Shown here piece by piece: positions 1-5,793 of a stretch of DNA of 8,479 bases. How positions within the stretch are numbered: position 1 is the first letter of the stretch; every line of letters starts with the position of its first letter. Made by a program: the position numbers and the translations under genes. The notes under the pieces were generated by a model. It was not told where the DNA came from and searched no databases. It was given only the letters and a program-made list of their open reading frames with translations. This DNA comes from JBFXEO01 sp050180015 (GTDB taxonomy: Bacteria; Bacteroidota; Bacteroidia; Bacteroidales; Tenuifilaceae): assembly GCA_050180015.1 (NCBI GenBank), contig JBFXEO010000128.1, forward strand, positions 1-8,479, written 5' to 3'.

Positions 1-612
1 TACGGCATCATCGGCCTTGCGGAGCGGTGAGGTATCGCGGGTTTGGTCTATATGATCACGTTTACGAATGTTACTGAGCACTTCATTAAAGGTAATGTTG
101 ATCCCATTTTCCTGTAGCTCCTTTAGCCTGCGTTCTGCACGGACCATGGGATCGGCAGTCATGAAAATTTTTAGCTCAGCGTTGGGGAAAACTACGGTGC
201 CAATGTCCCTACCATCCATCACAATTCCCTTTTGTTCCCCGAGTTTACGCTGGAGCTCCACCATCCTGGCCCTGACGCTGGGAATTGCAGCGACAATACT
301 TACCAGGTTGGCAACTTCGGGGCTTCTGATTTCGTTTTCCACTACTTTGCCATCCAGCGTTGTTTCAAATAGGCCATTGTTGCTGTTGAGGTTAAAGCCA
401 ACTTCGGTTTTGGACAGAATTTTGGGATACTTTTTCCGGTTTACCTTTCCATCGTTAATAATTCCGTGATTAATAAATGCCAGTGTTACCGCCCGGTACA
501 TGGCCCCGCTATCAATATAAAGGTAGTTTAACTTTTTGGCTATTTGTTTGGCAAAGGTACTTTTCCCGCACGACGAAAAACCATCTATTGCAATGATTAT
601 CTTTTTATCCAT
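1..612 (-). CDS. cmk: Cytidylate kinase, partial (C-terminus beyond the left edge)
   Basis: Cytosolic (d)CMP kinase: it transfers the ATP gamma-phosphate to CMP/dCMP to give CDP/dCDP in pyrimidine nucleotide supply. Reading the minus strand from the ATG at 612 gives 204 uninterrupted codons. A P-loop GFSSCGKST lies at residues 11-19, the family signature IDSGAMYRAVT at 33-43, and MDGRDIGTVVFP at 132-143, which is the CMP-binding DGRDIGT motif. An arginine-rich lid follows (RAERR 158-162; RKRDHIDQTRDTSPL 183-197). Bacterial Cmk is usually about 220-230 residues, so some 20-25 residues are missing because the window ends, not because the gene is broken. It lies 65 bp downstream of porQ on the same strand, an arrangement I recall from other Bacteroidales. 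It may be co-transcribed with porQ, but it also has a candidate promoter of its own (633-640). The identity is secure. Confidence 0.95.
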   Translation of the reverse strand, partial: MDKKIIIAIDGFSSCGKSTFAKQIAKKLNYLYIDSGAMYRAVTLAFINHGIINDGKVNRKKYPKILSKTEVGFNLNSNNGLFETTLDGKVVENEIRSPEVANLVSIVAAIPSVRARMVELQRKLGEQKGIVMDGRDIGTVVFPNAELKIFMTADPMVRAERRLKELQENGINITFNEVLSNIRKRDHIDQTRDTSPLRKADDAV

Positions 613-632
613 TTACGCTGATTTTTTCACTG

Positions 633-640
633 CAAAAGTA
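633..640 (-). promoter_or_regulatory. Candidate -7 promoter element for cmk
   Basis: The minus strand reads TACTTTTG, an exact match to the Bacteroidota -7 consensus TAnnTTTG. It ends 20 bases before the cmk ATG, which would give a leader of roughly 15 nt. No clear -33 TTG/TTTG is seen at 19-21 bp upstream (the nearest is TTTC). It could allow cmk expression independent of porQ. Confidence 0.4.
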
Positions 641-662
641 CCAAAAAGGATTCACTGCGAAA

Positions 663-677
663 GCGAGAACTTCCCGC
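663..677 (-). terminator. Short GC-rich hairpin directly after the porQ stop
   Basis: The minus-strand transcript reads GCGGGAAGUUCUCGC immediately after the porQ TAA. It can form a stem of about 6 bp, including one G-U pair, with a very tight loop. Only a short U run (CUUUCG) follows, so this is a weak terminator or attenuator candidate between porQ and cmk. It could also be coincidence. Confidence 0.25.
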
Positions 678-1730
678 TTAATGCTTCCTGAAAAAACTAT
701 CGAGATCTGCTGTAACCGTAAAATGGCTTGTAGCCCCGGCAAGGTGCATTGTTGCCCTGCTGTAGTTTATGTTGAATTTTGATATTTTAATGCCAACTCC
801 CCAGCTAAAGCCTACCGTGGATGTGTTTTCCTCAATTTTCAACTCGTTTCTGCGCTGATAGTTATAGCCAAATCGCAGGTAAAAATTACGTACTGGTACA
901 AACTCGGCCCCTAAAATTACATGGCTGATGAATTCGTGCTCCAACTCCGAGATTTTACTCTGCGAGTTACTATCTGATTCGCCAAGGGTGGACTCATCAG
1001 CAGAGATTTTTGACTTGTAGTATAGGTCAAAGTTCTGGAGTTGCTGGAGTGTTACCACAAATCGGAATGGTGCATGTGCTAGCTTTTTACTAATTCCGGC
1101 AATTATCTCGAAGGGCAAATCCTCTCTTGTATCCGGGGTATATGAATTGATCATTGAGCCAACGTTTTTGAAGGCAATACCGGCAGCAAAAAGCCTGTTC
1201 GGCGAGCGGTAGGTTGCGGCAATATCGGCTGCAATTCCCCACGATGTATAGTTCTCCAGGTGTGAGTATATAGTTTTCAGCGTTATGCCTACGTGAAAAC
1301 AGGTATCAAATGTTCTGGAATAAACCATGTTGAATGCCATATCCGATGCCGTAAAGCTTCCCTGAATCGTTCCGGCTTCGTCGGACCTGGTAAAAGAGCC
1401 ATAATCTACGCTCTGTATGCCAGCGGCAAATGTTCCTATTTTATCTACATACCTAGCGTAGGTGAACGATCCGTACTTGACCCCTGAATAGTAATCGATG
1501 AACGATAGGGTTAAATTGTTGTGCATGGAGGAATCAAGGAGTGCCGGGTTTTGAAACACCGTGGAAATGTCGGATTCATCTATGGCTCCCAGTTTTCCGC
1601 CGAGCGCAGTAGCCCGTGCAGAGGTTGGTAAATTTAAGAATTGATAGGTGCCTTTACCCGTAACCTGGCCAAAAAGAATTTTTGTTGATAAAACTAACAG
1701 TATTGTGAGAGCTATATTCTTCTTTAGCAT
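678..1730 (-). CDS. porQ: Type IX secretion system protein PorQ
   Basis: Outer-membrane beta-barrel-like protein of the PorV/PorQ group (FadL/OmpP1 fold) that takes part in type IX secretion, by which Bacteroidota export and anchor C-terminal-domain cargo proteins. The 350-residue product starts with a signal peptide (MLKKN, hydrophobic 6-20, likely cleavage near FGQ at 20-22). The PorQ-type entry motif follows: G27-T-YQFLNLP to 35, then SARATALGG (37-45). The rest alternates short aromatic strands with loops and ends in a characteristic NYSRATMHLAGATSHF segment near the C-terminus. Residues about 240-265 form a Ser/Glu/Asp-rich polar stretch that looks like a surface loop. I chose the ATG at 1730: the longer reading (TTG at 1760) would add residues before the signal peptide and would start upstream of the promoter element at 1748-1755. 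cmk follows in the same direction. Confidence 0.92.
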   Translation of the reverse strand: MLKKNIALTILLVLSTKILFGQVTGKGTYQFLNLPTSARATALGGKLGAIDESDISTVFQNPALLDSSMHNNLTLSFIDYYSGVKYGSFTYARYVDKIGTFAAGIQSVDYGSFTRSDEAGTIQGSFTASDMAFNMVYSRTFDTCFHVGITLKTIYSHLENYTSWGIAADIAATYRSPNRLFAAGIAFKNVGSMINSYTPDTREDLPFEIIAGISKKLAHAPFRFVVTLQQLQNFDLYYKSKISADESTLGESDSNSQSKISELEHEFISHVILGAEFVPVRNFYLRFGYNYQRRNELKIEENTSTVGFSWGVGIKISKFNINYSRATMHLAGATSHFTVTADLDSFFRKH

Positions 1731-1747
1731 GGTGTTCAAATTCACAG

Positions 1748-1755
1748 CAAAGGTA
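1748..1755 (-). promoter_or_regulatory. Candidate -7 promoter element for porQ
   Basis: The minus strand reads TACCTTTG, matching TAnnTTTG, and ends 17 bases before the porQ ATG at 1730. The predicted transcript start is near 1741-1743, giving a very short leader. There is no good TTG at the usual -33 spacing. It supports the start at 1730 because the alternative TTG at 1760 would lie upstream of transcription. Confidence 0.45.
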
Positions 1756-1853
1756 AACAATTTGGTGCAATGTTAATTAAACAGCGCAACGAACAATTTA
1801 TTGTACGAATCGTTGCTGAACTTTTTGCGCCGGACATTTATATTTTAGAAAAG

Positions 1854-1883
1854 TTGCGTTCAATTCCTTTATTGTTAAATTTG
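1854..1883 (+). promoter_or_regulatory. Candidate promoter for the first lipid kinase gene
   Basis: TTG at 1854-1856, a 19-bp spacer, then TAAATTTG at 1876-1883. This fits the Bacteroidota housekeeping promoter pattern (TTG/TTTG around -33, TAnnTTTG around -7). Transcription would begin near 1888-1891, about 22-25 nt before the TTG start codon at 1913. Together with the porQ element on the other strand, it makes 1731-1912 a divergent promoter region. Confidence 0.6.
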
Positions 1884-1912
1884 CAGGCTGTTTTTTAAAT
1901 TTATGCTAAGCC

Positions 1913-2797
1913 TTGAATGCAACTCTCGATAACGTTTTATTTATTGTAAATCCAATTTCCGGAACCGGCAGTAAAATTCATTTGGAGGATAAGCTTGATA
2001 AAAAGCTGGATCCTCTTCAGTTCATGTACCGGGTTGAATATACCACCAGGGTTGGAGAGGCAAGTATAATTGCCCGTAAAGCAGTTGCTCAGGGTTTTAA
2101 GTGGATTGTGGCAGTTGGTGGTGATGGTACGGTAAACGAGGTAGCCCGCGAGTTGGCTAATACTCCGGTTACCCTGGGAATTATTCCCCGTGGGTCGGGG
2201 AATGGCATGGCGCGTCATTTAAAAATTCCAATCAACATCAACCGGTCCGTTGGTATTATTAATCATGGAAGAACAGCGTTGGTTGACTATGGGCTACTTA
2301 ACGATACTCCTTTTTTTTGTACGGCGGGAATTGGTTTTGATGCCCATGTTGGCGATAGATTTTCCAGAGTAGGAGGACGAGGCTTTTCCAACTACCTGAA
2401 AACAACTATTGTAGAGTTTATCAGCTATAAGCCCACGCTCTACAGGATATTGGTAAACAACCAGGTTATAGAGAAGGAAGCATTCCTGATAACTATTGCC
2501 AATGCCTCGCAGTGGGGGAACAACGCGTTTATTGCCCCTGGGGCCGATATGCAGGATGGGTTGCTCAACGTTACCATTATGTCGCCTTTTCCCAAGTATT
2601 TGGCCCCCAATATCGGACTACGGCTTTTCAACAGGCAGATAGGCAGCTGCCGGTATGTTCAAAGCTTCAAGGTGAAAGAAATTGTGGTGGAACGCCCGGA
2701 TGCTGATTGTATTCACTTAGACGGGGAGCCCAGCAGTATGGGTAAAAGGCTACATGCCAGAATATGCCCCAGGGCATTAAAAGTATTTGTTCCTTAA
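1913..2797 (+). CDS. Diacylglycerol/sphingosine kinase-family lipid kinase (GSGN type)
   Basis: Member of the DAGK catalytic (DAGKc) superfamily, which phosphorylates lipid alcohols such as diacylglycerol or sphingoid bases with ATP at the inner membrane. The 294-residue product has the phosphate-binding VNPISGTGSK (12-21), the hallmark GGDGT (69-73) followed by VNEVARE, then IIPRGSGNGMARHL (90-103), and a C-terminal LDGEP (269-273) with the conserved catalytic-site Asp/Glu. Length is normal for the family and there is no transmembrane segment. The G-S-G-N-G loop resembles the GSGN of sphingosine kinases more than the GTGND of classical bacterial DgkB/YegS, so a sphingoid or ceramide substrate is possible; this is inference. 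The start is TTG at 1913: an in-frame stop lies at 1907-1909, and the next Met (residue 38) falls inside the conserved domain. It converges on a paralogue at its 3' end. Confidence 0.88.
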   Translation: MNATLDNVLFIVNPISGTGSKIHLEDKLDKKLDPLQFMYRVEYTTRVGEASIIARKAVAQGFKWIVAVGGDGTVNEVARELANTPVTLGIIPRGSGNGMARHLKIPININRSVGIINHGRTALVDYGLLNDTPFFCTAGIGFDAHVGDRFSRVGGRGFSNYLKTTIVEFISYKPTLYRILVNNQVIEKEAFLITIANASQWGNNAFIAPGADMQDGLLNVTIMSPFPKYLAPNIGLRLFNRQIGSCRYVQSFKVKEIVVERPDADCIHLDGEPSSMGKRLHARICPRALKVFVP

Positions 2798-3774
2798 ACT
2801 GCTTCGGCGGAGTAGTTTACAACCGCCTCGCTGTGCTGCGAAATGAATTTTTTCCCCACAACAACATTAATGGCCCTCGGTAATAAAGTAAATCGGAATG
2901 GCGATTCGCCCAATGATTCTCCGTCGGCTTCGAGCAGAACAGGTGGATTGCTTGCTATTTCAATTGCACTTCCCCTGTAGCTGCTTGTTTTAGGATGATT
3001 TAAGATGGTCCCGTTGTAAAGGCGATGGATGTTCAGCAGAACCCGCCACTTGCTAATTTTTCGAATCATTGTTACATCGTACAATCCATCGTTGGCAACG
3101 GCGTTGGGTACCTGCATCATTCCTGCTCCGCTATATGGTCCAATACCCACTGTTAGGCTAAAGGTACTTTCCTGGGCCGATTGTCCATCAACCGTTATGG
3201 CGATTTTTGTATGCTGGTATCTAACCAATGTTTTTAGCAGGCTTAACACGTAAAGCAAGGCACCGCGTTTACCAACGTCTTTCATTCTATTTGCGTACAG
3301 TACAACTTGAGCATCAAAACCAATACCCGCGGCATTTACGAAATATCTATGTTGTTGTATCCTAGATTCCGTGTACTCTACCCTTCCAACATCCTGCCGA
3401 AATACATTTTCATCTTTAATGGCCTTTACGTAATTTTCGTACCCTGCGGGTATGTTGCACATCCTAATCCAATCGTTTCCGGTTCCTACCGCTATTACCC
3501 CAATGGTTACCGCTGAAGCCGGTACAGTTTTTTGGATGAATAACCCGTTAACAATTTCATTTAGAGTGCCATCCCCGCCTACTGCTATAATTTTCCGATA
3601 CCCTCGCTTAATGGAGGCTACGGCTAACTCTACCGCATGATGCTTATGTTCGGTAAATACGTAGGTGAAGTTAATGCTATGCTTAACCAGTAACCCCTCT
3701 ATTGCAGGCCAATCAATCCGTCCCTTACCACCGCCGGCGTGAGGATTAATGATGACAAACCAACTATCAGTCAA
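2794..3774 (-). CDS. Diacylglycerol kinase-family lipid kinase (GTGND type)
   Basis: Second DAGKc-superfamily lipid kinase, predicted to phosphorylate diacylglycerol or a related lipid. From the TTG at 3774 the product is 326 residues. Near its N-terminus it has INPHAGGGKG (about 9-18), then AVGGDGTLNEI (64-74), VGTGNDWIR (96-104), a central AAGIGFDAQV stretch, and LEADGES near the C-terminus; all are diagnostic. Only short motifs are shared with the neighbouring 1913-2797 kinase, so these are old paralogues and not a recent tandem copy. The reading frame extends 11 codons further to a GTG at 3807, but that GTG overlaps a TATATTTG promoter element, so transcription would start inside the extension. 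The TTG also places the INPxAG motif at the distance usual for the family. Its stop shares a TTAA with the stop of the convergent gene. Function is sure at family level; substrate is unknown. Confidence 0.88.
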   Translation of the reverse strand: MTDSWFVIINPHAGGGKGRIDWPAIEGLLVKHSINFTYVFTEHKHHAVELAVASIKRGYRKIIAVGGDGTLNEIVNGLFIQKTVPASAVTIGVIAVGTGNDWIRMCNIPAGYENYVKAIKDENVFRQDVGRVEYTESRIQQHRYFVNAAGIGFDAQVVLYANRMKDVGKRGALLYVLSLLKTLVRYQHTKIAITVDGQSAQESTFSLTVGIGPYSGAGMMQVPNAVANDGLYDVTMIRKISKWRVLLNIHRLYNGTILNHPKTSSYRGSAIEIASNPPVLLEADGESLGESPFRFTLLPRAINVVVGKKFISQHSEAVVNYSAEAV

Positions 3775-3806
3775 TGATTTATATTTTATGCATCGGAAAT
3801 AGGGCA

Positions 3807-3814
3807 CAAATATA
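3807..3814 (-). promoter_or_regulatory. Candidate -7 promoter element for the second lipid kinase
   Basis: The minus strand reads TATATTTG, an exact TAnnTTTG match, ending 32 bases before the TTG start at 3774. No TTG lies at 19-21 bp upstream (the candidates are at 11 and 24 bp). It overlaps the alternative GTG codon at 3807 and so argues for the downstream start. Confidence 0.5.
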
Positions 3815-3877
3815 ATACATTACTTCAAATTGCCTGCTCAACCCTAAAATTTAGGAGGGATATTTAAAAAGATTTTC

Positions 3878-3885
3878 TATTTTTG
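3878..3885 (+). promoter_or_regulatory. Candidate distal -7 promoter element for parAB (P1)
   Basis: TATTTTTG matches TAnnTTTG, but no clear -33 element is visible at the expected spacing. A transcript from here would start near 3890-3892 and carry a leader of about 130 nt containing the nested inverted repeats at 3897-3965. Confidence 0.35.
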
Positions 3886-3896
3886 CAGGGGTGTTA

Positions 3897-3965
3897 AAGC
3901 TCGGGTTGTTAATAACATGTTAGCAACAATCCAAATTTTGTTCACATTCAAGCCGTTTCGAGCTT
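3897..3965 (+). promoter_or_regulatory. Nested inverted repeats in the parA upstream region
   Basis: The outer arms AAGCTCG (3897-3903) and CGAGCTT (3959-3965) are perfectly complementary over 7 bases. They enclose an imperfect palindrome at 3906-3929: arms TTGTT and AACAA around the 10-base perfect palindrome TAACATGTTA. A transcript could alternatively form a hairpin of 3905-3911 with 3921-3927 and a 9-nt loop. This may be an operator for parAB autoregulation or a folded leader. The TGTT...AACA ends recall half-sites of the ParB site parS, but the spacing is wrong for canonical parS. Function unknown. Confidence 0.35.
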
Positions 3966-3995
3966 GGAGTGGTAGTTGGAGGATATGTAATTTTG
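3964..3995 (+). promoter_or_regulatory. Candidate proximal promoter for parAB (P2)
   Basis: TTG at 3964-3966, a 21-bp spacer, then TAATTTTG at 3988-3995, matching the Bacteroidota -33/-7 pattern. The predicted transcript start near 4000-4003 leaves about 18 nt before the parA ATG at 4020. It rules against an upstream GTG start at 3969, and its -33 part overlaps the right arm of the nested inverted repeat. Confidence 0.55.
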
Positions 3996-4019
3996 ACACC
4001 TCTCTTAAATCCAAAGAAA

Positions 4020-4823
4020 ATGGCAAAAGTAATTGCATTAGCAAATCAAAAGGGCGGAGTGGGTAAAACTACCTCTGCCATTAACCTTGCTGCTAGCCTT
4101 GCAGTTTTAGAGAAGAAAGTTCTGCTTATCGATGCAGACCCACAGGCTAACGCTACGTCGGGGACCGGTTTTGACCTCAGGAACATTAAAACCAGTATTT
4201 ACGAATGCCTGATTGATGATGTAAATCCTAAAGATATTATTCTTAACAGCGAAATTAAAGGTTTGGATTTGATACCGTCTCACATCGATCTTGTTGGTGC
4301 TGAAATTGAAATGCTTAATATGCCCAACCGTGAGAAAATGCTTAAAGGGGTTATTGATAGGGTTAAGGATGCCTACGATTTTGTTTTTATAGATTGCTCC
4401 CCATCGTTAGGGCTAATAACGGTTAACGCGCTAAGCGCTGCCGATTCTGTTATTATTCCTGTACAGTGTGAGTATTTTGCCCTTGAGGGATTGGGAAAAT
4501 TGCTCAATACCGTAAAAATAATCCAAACCCGCCTTAACCCGGAACTTCAAATCGAAGGGTTTTTACTTACCATGTACGATGCCCGGTTGCGGTTATCTAA
4601 CCAGGTTGTAGAGGAGGTTAAAAAGCATTTCCAGCAGATGGTTTTTGAAACCATTATTCAGCGTAATATAAAGTTAAGCGAAGCGCCAAGTTACGGGAAA
4701 CCAGTAGTTTTGTACGATGCTGCTTCTACGGGATCTGCTAACTACATCAATTTAGCCCGTGAGTTGTTGCAAAAAAATAATATGACTAGCATAGATTACG
4801 AGCATAAAACAGTTGAACAGTAA
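4020..4823 (+). CDS. parA: ParA/Soj chromosome-partitioning ATPase
   Basis: Deviant-Walker P-loop ATPase that forms ATP-bound dimers on nucleoid DNA and, with ParB, moves newly replicated origins apart; it can also affect replication initiation (Soj role). The 267-residue product has the signature KGGVGKTT (11-18) with the ParA-type lysine, IDADPQANAT (37-46), Walker B VFIDCSPSLG (122-131), a PVQCEYFALEG segment, and C-terminal RNIKLSEAPSYGKPV, typical of chromosomal ParA/Soj. The ATG at 4020 puts the P-loop at the very N-terminus, as in Soj. There is no extra N-terminal helix-turn-helix, so it is the short chromosomal kind and not the long plasmid P1/F type. parB begins 30 bp downstream, so the two are almost certainly one operon. 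Confidence 0.96.
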   Translation: MAKVIALANQKGGVGKTTSAINLAASLAVLEKKVLLIDADPQANATSGTGFDLRNIKTSIYECLIDDVNPKDIILNSEIKGLDLIPSHIDLVGAEIEMLNMPNREKMLKGVIDRVKDAYDFVFIDCSPSLGLITVNALSAADSVIIPVQCEYFALEGLGKLLNTVKIIQTRLNPELQIEGFLLTMYDARLRLSNQVVEEVKKHFQQMVFETIIQRNIKLSEAPSYGKPVVLYDAASTGSANYINLARELLQKNNMTSIDYEHKTVEQ

Positions 4824-4839
4824 TTATTCAGGTTTAGGT

Positions 4840-4844
4840 AGGAG
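4840..4844 (+). promoter_or_regulatory. Shine-Dalgarno-like AGGAG before parB
   Basis: AGGAG lies 9 bases before the parB ATG at 4854. Such sequences are uncommon as initiation signals in Bacteroidota, so its use is uncertain, but position and sequence fit and support this start. Confidence 0.4.
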
Positions 4845-4853
4845 AATTAAAGT

Positions 4854-5759
4854 ATGTCAAAAAAAATGGCTTTAGGTCGGGGTTTAGGGGCACTTATAGA
4901 GGATGCTGCCATTGATCCTACCAGAAATAGTAACGAGGAATCCGTAAAATATGTGGTACGCGAGATGGTAAATGAGATCGATATCGATAAAATCGATCTC
5001 AACCCGTTTCAACCCAGAACGCATTTTGATGAGGGAGCGCTACAGGAACTGTCAGAATCTATTGCTAAAATAGGTATCATTCAGCCAATTACCGTGCGTG
5101 CCGTTGACGGTAGGTTTCAGCTTATATCGGGGGAACGCCGTTTAAGGGCAGCCAAGCTGGCTGGCCTTAAAGCTATACCTGCTTTCACCCGCACAGCCGA
5201 TGATCAGGGAATGTTGGAAATGGCCCTGGTGGAAAATATTCAGCGTGAAGATTTGAATGCCATAGAGGTTGCCATCAGCTACCAGCGGTTGATTGAGGAG
5301 TGCAATTTAACCCAGGATTTGCTTGCCGATAGGGTGGGGAAAAAACGCGCCACTGTGGCCAACTACCTGCGCCTGCTAAGGCTTCCTGCCGAAATTCAGG
5401 TGGGTATTAGTGAGTCGAAAATATCAATGGGCCATGCCCGCGCCCTTGTTAATATTGATGATTCATCGCTTCAGCTATCAATTTATAATAAAATTATTGC
5501 AGAGGAGTTGTCTGTCCGTAAAGTTGAAGAGCTGGTACGTGAATCACAGAGTACCAAAGCTTCTAGGGAAACCAAGCCCAAGGCTGCGCCAAATCTGGCT
5601 GGGCCTGAGTTGATGCTACGGGAGCATTTAACCAATAGGCTGGGCCTGCGCGCCGACGTCAAACCAGGCGGTAAAGGTGACGGGAAAATTGTAATATCGT
5701 ACAATAACCCCAGCGAACTTGAAGTAATCTTGGAAAAGTTTACTAAAATAGACGAGTAG
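4854..5759 (+). CDS. parB: ParB/Spo0J chromosome-partitioning protein
   Basis: CTP-dependent DNA clamp that loads at parS sites near the origin, spreads along DNA and stimulates ParA ATPase. The 301-residue protein has the N-terminal ParA-contacting motif GRGLGALI (8-15), ParB box I with NPFQPR (50-55), the CTP-binding GERRLRAA (93-100), and ENIQREDLNAIE (127-138). A helix-turn-helix parS-reading region follows (about 152-178: LTQDLLADRVGKKR then TVANYLRLLRLP), with GHARAL (193-198) just after it. A polar linker rich in Lys/Ala/Pro (about 235-250) joins a C-terminal dimerisation segment ending KIVISYNNPSELEVILEKF. Length and domain order are those of a chromosomal ParB. The stop is followed within 34 bp by the next gene, so the transcript probably continues into it. 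No canonical parS was found in the window. Confidence 0.96.
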   Translation: MSKKMALGRGLGALIEDAAIDPTRNSNEESVKYVVREMVNEIDIDKIDLNPFQPRTHFDEGALQELSESIAKIGIIQPITVRAVDGRFQLISGERRLRAAKLAGLKAIPAFTRTADDQGMLEMALVENIQREDLNAIEVAISYQRLIEECNLTQDLLADRVGKKRATVANYLRLLRLPAEIQVGISESKISMGHARALVNIDDSSLQLSIYNKIIAEELSVRKVEELVRESQSTKASRETKPKAAPNLAGPELMLREHLTNRLGLRADVKPGGKGDGKIVISYNNPSELEVILEKFTKIDE

Positions 5760-5793
5760 TTTTTAATCCCCGAGCATTAATAGCCTTAAGGAT

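Noticed and set aside
68..469. Plus-strand open frame of 133 codons at the left edge
   Set aside because: It lies entirely antisense to cmk, whose protein is clearly recognisable; the translation is low-complexity Ser/Leu-rich with no motif.
1285..1305. ACGTGAAAACA, similar to half of a parS site (TGTTnCACGTGnAACA)
   Set aside because: Only one half matches and it is inside porQ coding sequence; the other half is wrong. I found no full parS in the window.
2794..3807. The second lipid kinase as a recent duplicate of the first
   Set aside because: They share only family motifs; loop motifs, lengths and intervening sequence differ, so they are distant paralogues and not a recent inverted duplication.
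3969..4019. 17-codon N-terminal extension of ParA from a GTG at 3969
   Set aside because: It would move the P-loop away from the N-terminus, unlike Soj-type ParA, and it begins upstream of the -7 element at 3988-3995.
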